Source: CAWCDJ01 sp963796675
GTDB taxonomy: Bacteria > Acidobacteriota > Terriglobia > Bryobacterales > Bryobacteraceae
Length of the DNA stretch: 64,000 nucleotides
Direction of reading: 5' to 3'
Assembly: GCA_963796675.1 (NCBI GenBank)
Contig: CAWCMS010000002.1
Location: 806,001 to 870,000 of the forward strand
Shown: piece after piece, positions 17,361 through 24,809 of the stretch
Layout: each line of letters opens with the position of its first letter
How positions within the stretch are numbered: position 1 is the first letter of the stretch
Notes under the pieces: model-generated
Database searches by the model: none
Seen by the model: only the letters and a program-made list of their open reading frames with translations
Told to the model about the DNA's origin: nothing
Translations under genes and position numbers: made by a program

Positions 17361-19789
17361 TGATCACCTGGCTCGACCAGTTCGTGCGTGACCTCCGCTT
17401 CGGCGTCCGTAACCTCGCCGGCGCCCGCGGCTTTGCGATCCTCGCGATCGGTTCGCTGGCGCTCGGCATCGGAGGCAGTACCGCCATGTACAGCGTCGTT
17501 CACGCCGTCATCCTCGATCCATTCCCGTACAAAGACCCGGGCCGCCTGATGAGCGTCAACGTGGTCGGTCCGCGCGGCAGCAACTGGAGCGAGTACGAGA
17601 TCGATCCATTCCTGGATATCGCCGAGCGCAACACCGTCTTTTCCGGCGTCATCGCCTCCACCTGGTCCGATGTCACCTGGACCGGCGATGGCGATCCGCA
17701 GCGCCTGCGCGGCAATCATTGCACCATGAACACCTTCGACGTCATGGGTGTGGCGCCCCTGATCGGGCGCTCGACCACCACTGCCGATGAGGCGTCGGGC
17801 GCCGAGCCGGTAACGCTGCTCGGCTACAGATTCTGGCAGAGGCAATTCGGCGGCGATCCCTCGGTGCTGGGGCGAAAGCTGCGTCTCAACGACAAAGTTC
17901 GGACTGTGATCGGTGTCATGCCGCCGCGATTCATGTGGCGCGGTGCCGACGTCTACCTGCCGGACGTCTTCCATCGCGGGCAGACGGTCGAAGGCGAGAC
18001 CGACGTCCATCTGATGGGCCGTCTGAAACCGGGAATCAGTCGCGAGCAGGCCGCCGCGGCGCTGACGCCGCTGGTCCAGGAGATGCAGCGGCAGCATCCC
18101 GACAAATTCCCGAAGTCCTGGCGGATCGTGCTTCGGGATTTCGGCGAGACTTTCCCCAGCGACATCAAGGAAGCGATCTGGATCCTGTTCGGCGCCGTCG
18201 GTTTGCTGCTGTTGATCGCCTGCGTGAACGTGTCGAACCTGCTGCTTTCGCGTGCCGCGTACCGCCGGAGGGAAATCGCTATCCGCGGGGCACTGGGTGC
18301 GCGACGCTCGCGCCTGGTGCGGCAGTTGCTTGCCGAAAGCCTGGTGCTGGCGGTAGCCGGGGGCGTGCTGGGAATCGTGCTGGCCGTGGCCGGGCTGCGC
18401 GGCATCATCGCGATGGTGCCGCCCAACACCATTCCCGACGAAGCGCAGATCTCGCTCAACCTTCCCGTGCTGCTCTTTTCGCTCGCGGTATCGGTGGGGG
18501 CTGCGCTGCTCTTCGGACTCGCGCCGGCGCTGCACCTGGCCGGAGGAGAGATTCTCACGCCGCTCAAAGAGGCTGGACGCGGCAACGCGGGCGGACTTCG
18601 CCAGCGGCTGTTGCGCGGCGTTCTGGTGGTCGGCGAAGTGGCGCTTTCCCTGATGCTGCTGGTAGGCGCGAGTCTCATGATCCGCACCCTGGTTTCGATC
18701 CAGGGCGCGAACCTCGCCTTCCATCCCGAACGCATCCTGACGGTCCGAATCCCGTTCTCCGAACAGCGATACAAAGATGCGGACCGCCGCTCCGAATTTC
18801 TTCGGCAGGCGCTCGATCGCATGAAGGATATCCCCGGCGTTCAGGCCGTCGGCATCAATGGCGGTATGCCTCCCGTTTACAACTGGGGCATGACCGTAAT
18901 GTTGCAGGGGCAAACGCAGCCTGAGCCGCAGATCGCCATGTTTCACCAGACGAATGCCGATTACCTTCGGGTGATGGGGACGCCGCTGGCGCAAGGCCGC
19001 TTCCTGTCGGCGAGCGAAGTCAACGCGCGCATCCACAGCATGGTGGTCAACCAGGCGTTCGTCAAACGCTACTTTGCGAACAGCTCCGCCATCGGCCGCA
19101 TCGTGCATGTGCCGCGTCTCAAGACGCCGCCCTTCGCGGTCTCGGACGATGCGTTCCAGATCGTGGGCGTCGTCGAGGACACCATCAATCGGATCGCCAC
19201 GCGGGAGACGGCGCCCGAGATGTACGTGCCGTACTCCATCACGGGCTTCGCCGACCGCATCTTTCTGCTGGGACCGGAGCATCCCGAATCGCTCGAGCGC
19301 GCGGTGAAGGCGCAGGTCTACGCGATCGACCCCGTGCAGCCCCTGATGGACGTGAAGGCAATGGATCGCGTTTTGGCGGAGAACGCCTACGCCCGCCCGC
19401 GCTTCAATCTGCTGTTATTCGGCGTCTTCGCCGCGTTCGGAATGGTGCTGGCACTGTGCGGTATCTACGGCGTGACATCGCAGGCGGTGGCGCAGCAGAC
19501 CCGCGAGATCGGCATTCGCATCGCGCTCGGCGCCAGTTACGGCCAGGTGATCGGCATGGTGCTGAAGGCCGGGTCGAAGCTGCTGGCCATCGGTGTCGCG
19601 GTGGGGCTGGTAGCAAGCCTCGCCTCGGTGAAGGTGCTCAAAGGCCTGGTGGCGAATGTCTCGACGTTCGATCCGTATTCCTTCGCCGGAGTGACGCTGC
19701 TGCTGTTGGCCGCGGGCCTGTTCGCCTCCTTCTGGCCGGCGCGCCGCGCGGCGCGTGTCGACCCGGTGACCGCCCTTCGCCAGGAGTGA
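17360..19789 (+). CDS. ADOP-family ABC transporter permease (MacB/FtsX-like duplicated)
   Basis: An 809-residue protein with the layout of acidobacterial duplicated orphan permeases. The N-terminal block DLRFGVRNLAGARGFAILAI and the first helix lead into a MacB-type periplasmic domain (~45-245). A first FtsX unit follows (~270-390, with IACVNVSNLLLSRAAYRRRE and IRGALGARRSRLVRQLLAES). A second periplasmic domain spans ~440-650, and a second FtsX unit lies at ~680-805 with GIRIALGASYGQVIG. No ATPase gene is adjacent, which is usual for this family and the reason for the name. It probably moves a substrate or transduces force across the inner membrane with an ATPase encoded elsewhere. Confidence 0.92.
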   Translation: MITWLDQFVRDLRFGVRNLAGARGFAILAIGSLALGIGGSTAMYSVVHAVILDPFPYKDPGRLMSVNVVGPRGSNWSEYEIDPFLDIAERNTVFSGVIASTWSDVTWTGDGDPQRLRGNHCTMNTFDVMGVAPLIGRSTTTADEASGAEPVTLLGYRFWQRQFGGDPSVLGRKLRLNDKVRTVIGVMPPRFMWRGADVYLPDVFHRGQTVEGETDVHLMGRLKPGISREQAAAALTPLVQEMQRQHPDKFPKSWRIVLRDFGETFPSDIKEAIWILFGAVGLLLLIACVNVSNLLLSRAAYRRREIAIRGALGARRSRLVRQLLAESLVLAVAGGVLGIVLAVAGLRGIIAMVPPNTIPDEAQISLNLPVLLFSLAVSVGAALLFGLAPALHLAGGEILTPLKEAGRGNAGGLRQRLLRGVLVVGEVALSLMLLVGASLMIRTLVSIQGANLAFHPERILTVRIPFSEQRYKDADRRSEFLRQALDRMKDIPGVQAVGINGGMPPVYNWGMTVMLQGQTQPEPQIAMFHQTNADYLRVMGTPLAQGRFLSASEVNARIHSMVVNQAFVKRYFANSSAIGRIVHVPRLKTPPFAVSDDAFQIVGVVEDTINRIATRETAPEMYVPYSITGFADRIFLLGPEHPESLERAVKAQVYAIDPVQPLMDVKAMDRVLAENAYARPRFNLLLFGVFAAFGMVLALCGIYGVTSQAVAQQTREIGIRIALGASYGQVIGMVLKAGSKLLAIGVAVGLVASLASVKVLKGLVANVSTFDPYSFAGVTLLLLAAGLFASFWPARRAARVDPVTALRQE

Positions 19790-19806
19790 TCTGATAATGT
19801 GGCTGC

Positions 19807-20886
19807 ATGGTCAAAACCATCGCAGCACTCCTGGTTGTTTCCGGGCTGGCCTCTGCCGCGCCACTCCGCCTCGCCATCGCGGGGCTGAACCACGGGCATG
19901 TCTCCGGGTTTCTTAATAACGCGACCAAGCGCGCGGGCGACGTCCAGATCGTCGCGATTTATGATCCCGTCGGTTCGCTCACTGCGACCTACGGCGAGCG
20001 CTATCACATTCCGCCCGAGGCCCGCTTCACCGATCTCAACAAGATGCTCGACCAGGTGAAGCCGGAAGCCGTTGCGACCTTCACCGCCACGGTCGACCAC
20101 GTGACCGTGGTCGAAGCCTGCGCCAACCGCCACATCCCCGTGATGATGGAAAAGCCGCTGGCCGTCAACCCGGCGCAGGCGCGAGCCATGCAACAGGCCT
20201 CCCAGCGCACCGGCACCCCGGTGATCGTCAACTACGAGACCACCTGGTATCGCAGCCACGGCGAAATCTGGAAGCTGTTCAAAGAGCAGAAGGCCGCGGG
20301 CGACATTCGCAGGATGGTCGCGATGGACGGGCACGAAGGGCCGAAGGAGATCCACGTGCAGCCCGAGTTCCTGTCCTGGCTGACCGACCCGGCCAAGAAC
20401 GGCGCCGGCGCCCTGTTCGATTTCGGCTGCTACGGCGCCAACCTGATGACCTGGCTGATGGACAACCAGAAGCCGCTCAAAGTCACCGCGATCACGCAGA
20501 CCGAAAAGCCGCAGATCTATGCCCGGGTGGACGACGAGGCCACCATTCTGGTCGAATATCCGAAAGCTCAGGGCATCATTCAGGCGTCGTGGAACTGGCC
20601 GTTCGGCCGCAAGGATTTCGAAGTATACGGCGAGAAGGGTTACGCGATCGCGACCGGCGGCAACAATCTGCGCGTGCGCATGCCCGGCGAGCGCGCCGAA
20701 GAACAGAAGACCCCCGAAGCACTGCCGCCCGACCAGGCCGATTCGATCTCGTACCTGATCGCCGTGGCGCGCGGGAAGTTCAAACCCTCGGGGCTCAATT
20801 CGCTCGATAACAATGTAGTGGTCGTGGAGATTTTGGACGCGGCCCGCGAATCGGCGCGGACCGGACGCACCGTCACACTGAAGTAG
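19807..20886 (+). CDS. Exported Gfo/Idh/MocA-family oxidoreductase
   Basis: A 359-residue protein with an N-terminal signal-like segment (KTIAALLVVSGLASAA). It has a Rossmann start AIAGLNHGHV at residues 23-32, where the first position of the usual GxGxxG is relaxed, and the family signature EKPLAV at 115-120. The C-terminal alpha/beta domain contains GALFDFGCYGANLMTWL, with the usual Asp and His-equivalent region replaced by Cys-Tyr-Gly-Ala-Asn. The family oxidises or isomerises sugars or inositols with NAD(P). A signal peptide on this family is common in Acidobacteria and Planctomycetes. The substrate is unknown. The gene converges on the Hpt gene with a 14-base overlap. Confidence 0.87.
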   Translation: MVKTIAALLVVSGLASAAPLRLAIAGLNHGHVSGFLNNATKRAGDVQIVAIYDPVGSLTATYGERYHIPPEARFTDLNKMLDQVKPEAVATFTATVDHVTVVEACANRHIPVMMEKPLAVNPAQARAMQQASQRTGTPVIVNYETTWYRSHGEIWKLFKEQKAAGDIRRMVAMDGHEGPKEIHVQPEFLSWLTDPAKNGAGALFDFGCYGANLMTWLMDNQKPLKVTAITQTEKPQIYARVDDEATILVEYPKAQGIIQASWNWPFGRKDFEVYGEKGYAIATGGNNLRVRMPGERAEEQKTPEALPPDQADSISYLIAVARGKFKPSGLNSLDNNVVVVEILDAARESARTGRTVTLK

Positions 20887-21211
20887 GCGGCACTTCGGCG
20901 CGCAGGCGGTCGACTTCGGCGGCCAGCGCGGCGAGCGATGCTTCGCATTCGGTGAACCTGCCCGCGGCGGCGTGCTGCTCGATGGAGCGCAGCAATTCCG
21001 CCGCGGCGTTTGCCCCGAGATTCGCGCAGGCTCCCTTCGAATAGTGTGCCAGCCGTTTACATCGCGGCGAATCGCCCGCCAGGATAGCCGATTCAATCAG
21101 CGAAATCTGGCGCGAGGTGTCGTGAATCAGGGCGACCAGGATTTCGCGCATCAGGTCCGGATCGTCCAGCGTGACTTCTCGCAGTTGCTCTTGGTCGAGG
21201 GTGGCGTGCAC
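20873..21211 (-). CDS. Histidine phosphotransfer (Hpt) domain protein
   Basis: A small all-helical protein of about 112 residues if GTG at 21211 is the start (an in-frame start at 21316 exists but adds residues of poor quality). The motif RLAHYSKGACANLGA carries the HxxKG pattern of Hpt domains, with the His as the phosphate-accepting residue. It would relay phosphate between a hybrid kinase and a response regulator, but no kinase or receiver is nearby. It ends inside the last 14 bases of the convergent oxidoreductase gene. Start position is uncertain because no ribosome site is clear. Confidence 0.8.
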   Translation of the reverse strand: MHATLDQEQLREVTLDDPDLMREILVALIHDTSRQISLIESAILAGDSPRCKRLAHYSKGACANLGANAAAELLRSIEQHAAAGRFTECEASLAALAAEVDRLRAEVPPTSV

Positions 21212-21287
21212 GGCTACACTTCGAGTCTTGCAGCGCGCCGCCGCCAAAGAAATTGGTGGTATGCCTGAGAATCCCGCGTAAAATCGC

Positions 21288-22289
21288 TTATCTTGGGCGC
21301 ACCTGCCCGAAATCAAAGAAGGTATTGAGGACTTCGAGGCGGGAGTTGAGTAGCGCGCCGCAATGAAAGCCGGGGGCAGAGGGGCTGCCGAATCGCATAT
21401 CGAAGACTTCGACCAGTTGGCCGCCCTCCGGCTCCGCCACCGGCGAAACGCGCCATAGGGGAAACTGCGAAAAATTCAGGAAAATCCGGAAGGTCGCAGT
21501 GTTCCGCGGCGCGGCGAGTTCCGGGCCCGGGTCCGGCTTGTGATAAATGGTGGCGCGGGTGGGGTCGAAATCGCCCGCCAGGTTCACGTCCTGGACGGCG
21601 TAGAAGCCACTAGTCTCGACCAGGCCTCGCCAGTGCCAGGGATTCACCGCATCCGGCAGGGCGGCCACCCTAAGCGGCTCTGCTCCGTTGTAGATCCGCG
21701 AGTCGAGCACCGCGGCGGCACGCGTGTGCAGAACGCTCCGTCCGGTGTTGTATAGCAGCAGGAATGCCAGTCCCAGAATGGCGAATCCGCGCCCGGGATA
21801 GCGAATCTTTCCCGCACCCGAGGTGATCTCCGTGGAGACCAGGCGGCTGATCACCGGCCCCAAGACGCACAGCAGTAGTACTGCCCAGATCCACAAATCC
21901 ACTACGTTGGTGAAATCGAGGTGGAACCAGCGGCCGGAAAACGGAGAGAGCAGCCGCACGCCGTAACTATTGGTCAGGTCCAGCAAGAGATGCGACATCA
22001 CCGCGATCAGGGCCGCAAAGAAGGCCCCCATCCAGTGGATTTTCTTCTTCCGGTACAGCAGTGCCACCACGGCTACCGGCAGAATGGCCATCAGCGGCAT
22101 GGCGGCCAGCGAGTGCGTGAAATGCCTGTGAAAGTGCAAATAGTTGAGAGAACCGCCGGCGGCGGTGACGATATCAATATCCGGAGCGTTGGCCGCGAGA
22201 ATCAGGATGGGAGTGGCCGCGGGAGTCCACCGGTTAAGGCCGGCACGGCTGAGGAACAGGCCGGTTGCCGTATGGGTAAGAGGGTCCAT
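21288..22289 (-). CDS. DUF457/YdjM-like membrane-bound metal-dependent hydrolase
   Basis: A 333-residue membrane protein of the LexA-regulated YdjM/DUF457 type. The expected metal-site residues are present: His6 in MDPLTHTATG, the acidic PDID at 36-39, the HFHRHFTHS block at 52-60 and HLLLDLTNSYGVRLLSPF near 110. About five helices follow, then a C-terminal soluble part of ~130 residues. Homologs are called metal-dependent hydrolases, but substrate and reaction are not established. A TATAAT-like -10 on the minus strand lies at 22311-22316, about 22 bases before the ATG. No LexA-type operator was noticed. Confidence 0.85.
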   Translation of the reverse strand: MDPLTHTATGLFLSRAGLNRWTPAATPILILAANAPDIDIVTAAGGSLNYLHFHRHFTHSLAAMPLMAILPVAVVALLYRKKKIHWMGAFFAALIAVMSHLLLDLTNSYGVRLLSPFSGRWFHLDFTNVVDLWIWAVLLLCVLGPVISRLVSTEITSGAGKIRYPGRGFAILGLAFLLLYNTGRSVLHTRAAAVLDSRIYNGAEPLRVAALPDAVNPWHWRGLVETSGFYAVQDVNLAGDFDPTRATIYHKPDPGPELAAPRNTATFRIFLNFSQFPLWRVSPVAEPEGGQLVEVFDMRFGSPSAPGFHCGALLNSRLEVLNTFFDFGQVRPR

Positions 22290-22368
22290 GGTTTGGTGCC
22301 GGAATCATCATTATAGTAGGCGAAAAGGGCGAGCCCGCGATAGGAACGACCCGCCCTCACCCCGAAAA

Positions 22369-22917
22369 TCAGGCTGCTGCGCGACGGCCGCGACGGGCGG
22401 ACGGTTGCGGCTGAGGGGGAATCGCGGCCGGAATGGTATTGCCGGCAAAGTAATCGGTCAGGGGATAGAGGGGGTATGGCACGGTTTCGGCGAACGCCCG
22501 TCCCAGTTTCTGTTCGATACGGTATACGGCGTGGAAGAACAGCCCGCGGTCCAGTTTGAGTTGGCGACAGCAGAGTCGCCAATCCGCTCCCAATAAGAAA
22601 TGAAAGCGGTAAATACGCTGCTCGAATTCATCGAGTTCCCGGCGGCTGATAATGCAGAAGTCCGCCAGAAATTCTTCCCGTTTGCGCGAATAGCTCCGCC
22701 GGCCTTCCCGGCCCGGACGGAAATCCAGTGTAACGGCTCCGAGGTGCGATGCGGTAGAGCACTCCCGGAAGCGCCTGTAACAGGCTCGAAAGACAGCGCG
22801 AAATACGCATTGGCAAGGGACTTCCCGGCCCCCACGGATAACTCGGATGCCATTTCCCTGGCAGTGAGAGCAGGATGCCTTTGCCAAGCCCAACGTGTTA
22901 GATCGGTTCCAGAGCAT
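22369..22917 (-). CDS. Zinc-ribbon-like protein, unknown
   Basis: A 182-residue basic protein. Near its N-terminus CSHC (16-19), then GNG, then CQC (35-37) form a DnaJ/zinc-ribbon-like cysteine set. The central part (REEFLADFCIISRRELDEFEQ, then ADWRLCCRQL and YRIEQKLGRAF) is helical and similar in feel to sigma-region-4 or phage Q-type proteins, but this is only an impression. The tail is Pro/Arg-rich. It is divergently transcribed from an XRE gene across a very AT-rich 300-base gap, which suggests shared regulation. I do not recognise a family with confidence. Confidence 0.6.
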   Translation of the reverse strand: MLWNRSNTLGLAKASCSHCQGNGIRVIRGGREVPCQCVFRAVFRACYRRFRECSTASHLGAVTLDFRPGREGRRSYSRKREEFLADFCIISRRELDEFEQRIYRFHFLLGADWRLCCRQLKLDRGLFFHAVYRIEQKLGRAFAETVPYPLYPLTDYFAGNTIPAAIPPQPQPSARRGRRAAA

Positions 22918-23217
22918 GATCAGAATGTCCTCCTGGCGGCGAGTTTGTTTTTTGGTACCGCCATCGGTTCGACAACTGTAATGAATCTAACATTCCGAAA
23001 GAAAACGTCAATTATTTCAAACTTTATTTATAAAAAAATACTAAGCATCCTAGTACTAAAATTAGAGAACTATCCTTTTGGTATGATCGATTTAGAGTTA
23101 TCCGAAGATATTGTGTTATATTCCGAAATATAGGGAAAATCCGACCGAAACGAGAAATATTACGTACCCTCTATTTCCCAGAGTTATATACCTCGTGCGT
23201 CCGGAGCCCCGAAATCC
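22918..23217. promoter_or_regulatory. AT-rich divergent intergenic region
   Basis: This 300-base gap separates the minus-strand zinc-ribbon gene from the plus-strand XRE gene. The stretch 22975-23200 is far richer in A/T than the rest of the window. It holds two copies of TTCCGAAA/TTCCGAAAT (near 22995 and 23122), an 8-base palindrome TAGTACTA near 23051, and several -10-like words (TATGAT near 23083, TATATT near 23119). It most likely contains both promoters and operator sites for the XRE protein. No coding sequence is credible here. Confidence 0.6.
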
Positions 23218-23463
23218 ATGAACTTCTGGGAACTCGAGCGGCGGCTGCTCGCGGATATCCGCGAACGGGTCCGCCGCGGCGACCTTACGGAACGTGGCAT
23301 TGCCCGGCTTGCCGGCGTCTCCCAACCCCATATTCATAACGTATTGAAAGGAAAACGCGACCTTTCGATCGAGACGGCCGACGCAATCCTTTCCGCCCTG
23401 GGAATCGACCTGCGCGATCTGCTCGAAGGGTGCGAGCCCCCCAAGCAACGCGATGGAACCTGA
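23218..23463 (+). CDS. Small XRE-type helix-turn-helix protein
   Basis: An 81-residue protein that is almost only a lambda-repressor-like DNA-binding domain. Helix-turn-helix residues are LTERGIARLAGVSQPHIHNV and the following KRDLSIETADAILSALGI, the usual arrangement in Cro/C1 proteins. It likely binds the AT-rich region just upstream and controls itself and possibly the divergent gene. There is no extra sensory domain. The next gene begins 56 bases downstream on the same strand and may be co-transcribed. Confidence 0.88.
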   Translation: MNFWELERRLLADIRERVRRGDLTERGIARLAGVSQPHIHNVLKGKRDLSIETADAILSALGIDLRDLLEGCEPPKQRDGT

Positions 23464-23519
23464 CCCAGCGTGCGCCCGCTCCCGCCGTATGTTTCAATAT
23501 GTGGCTTGGGAGAGCGAGT

Positions 23520-24062
23520 GTGACCCGTCCGGGAAAAAACACAGAGGTTCGGGAGGTCCGATTACAGCGGCTCGCCCGTAAAATAAAGGACCTGGCGGGC
23601 AAGGATTCCGACCTCGCGCGGCAGACGATGGAAATGATGGAGGTCCGCCGGTCGGCGGCTGTCGAATTGTTCCGCATCTGCGCGTCGGTGACGAACGATC
23701 TCAACCGTCTCCTGCCGCGCTGCGAAGTCATTCTCGACCCGCCGGAATTTTCCGAGACCGGGTTCCTCGAAGACGTCGCCAATCTGGTTCAGATCAACGT
23801 GCGGGGACGTCTCCTGCAAATCTCTTATAGCGCCACCGGAGAGATGGTTTCCACCGAGGACTTCCGGATCCCGTATATCCTCGAAGGGGCGGTGCGGGGT
23901 TTCAACCAGCAACTCCTGGAGAAGGACCTGATCGAGGAGCAACTGCTGTTCTACACAGTGGAGAGAGAGGGCCGTATGTGGCGCTATTTCGACCCGCGCA
24001 CCTATCGCTCCGGACCATTCGACGAAGAATATCTCCTCGGCCTGCTGGACCAGGTGCTGTGA
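23520..24062 (+). CDS. Conserved hypothetical protein downstream of XRE regulator
   Basis: With GTG at 23520 the protein has 180 residues. That start has a GGGAG site at 23508-23512 with good spacing; an ATG at 23499 and a GTG at 23430 are alternatives, the last overlapping the XRE gene. The sequence is helical at first (LQRLARKIKDLAGKDSDLAR) then alpha/beta (VNLVQINVRGRLLQISYSAT-like). No enzyme motif, signal peptide or membrane segment is visible. It may be a partner of the XRE regulator by position. I do not recognise the family. Confidence 0.6.
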   Translation: MTRPGKNTEVREVRLQRLARKIKDLAGKDSDLARQTMEMMEVRRSAAVELFRICASVTNDLNRLLPRCEVILDPPEFSETGFLEDVANLVQINVRGRLLQISYSATGEMVSTEDFRIPYILEGAVRGFNQQLLEKDLIEEQLLFYTVEREGRMWRYFDPRTYRSGPFDEEYLLGLLDQVL

Positions 24063-24173
24063 GCGAACGGCCGACCGCCTTTTCCGGCTTCACGCGATTC
24101 GTTATACTTTACATCGGCTCAGCCTGACATCCGTGTATTGCGTTTTCCGAACCGTACGAAAGGAAGGTATCTG

Positions 24174-24809
24174 GTGAGTTCACGAAAAGATTCCGAACCT
24201 CCGGCTTCGCCAAAGACCGGCTTTTCCCGCCGCGGTTTTATTCGCGGCGTGGGAATCGGCGGCGGCGCGCTCGGAACCGGCCTGCTGGAGAAGGAGGCAG
24301 CCGCCGAGCCGGCTGCGGGCGCTCTGGCCGGTCCCGGACCCGTGCCCATCACTCTCAACCTGAACGGAAAGACGGTGAATCTGACCGTCGAGCCTCGGGT
24401 CACCCTGCTCGACGCGCTCCGCAACCACCTCGACATTACCGGCGCCAAGCGCGTTTGCGATCGCGCCACCTGCGGCGCCTGCACAGTGGTCCTCAACGGC
24501 AAGAGCGTCTATAGCTGTACCGTGCTTGCGATCGATGCCCAGGGCAAGACGATCGAGACCATCGAAAGCCTGCCGGCGGCCAACCCGATTTCGCGGGCCT
24601 TTGTCGATCACGACGGGCAGCAGTGCGGTTACTGTACGCCGGGCTTTGTGATGGCGGCACACGCCTTCCTGAAAGACAATCCGAACCCCACCGAGGAACA
24701 GGTGAAACATGGCTTGGGCGGCAATCTGTGCCGCTGCGGAACCTATATGGGGATCCGCAAGGCCGTTGTCGAAGCGGCCCACAATATGAAAGGAGTCAAG
24801 AATGGCTAA
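24174..24809 (+). CDS. Tat-exported [2Fe-2S] subunit of xanthine-dehydrogenase-family hydroxylase (PaoA-like)
   Basis: The GTG at 24174 follows a strong AAAGGAAGG site and gives 211 residues. A twin-arginine signal SRRGFIRG lies at 18-25, followed by a hydrophobic Gly/Ala stretch. Both iron-sulfur sites are complete: Cys95, Cys100, Cys103 and Cys115 for the plant-type cluster, and Cys151, Cys154, Cys186 and Cys188 for the second. The subunit passes electrons from the molybdenum site to FAD. A Tat signal on only this subunit matches the periplasmic aldehyde oxidoreductase PaoABC, where the complex is folded first and exported together. The gene overlaps the next by 8 bases. Confidence 0.95.
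   Translation: MSSRKDSEPPASPKTGFSRRGFIRGVGIGGGALGTGLLEKEAAAEPAAGALAGPGPVPITLNLNGKTVNLTVEPRVTLLDALRNHLDITGAKRVCDRATCGACTVVLNGKSVYSCTVLAIDAQGKTIETIESLPAANPISRAFVDHDGQQCGYCTPGFVMAAHAFLKDNPNPTEEQVKHGLGGNLCRCGTYMGIRKAVVEAAHNMKGVKNG

Noticed and set aside
17357..19282. 641-codon open frame antisense to the ADOP permease
   Set aside because: Arg/His/Gln-rich shadow; the plus strand has the recognised permease.
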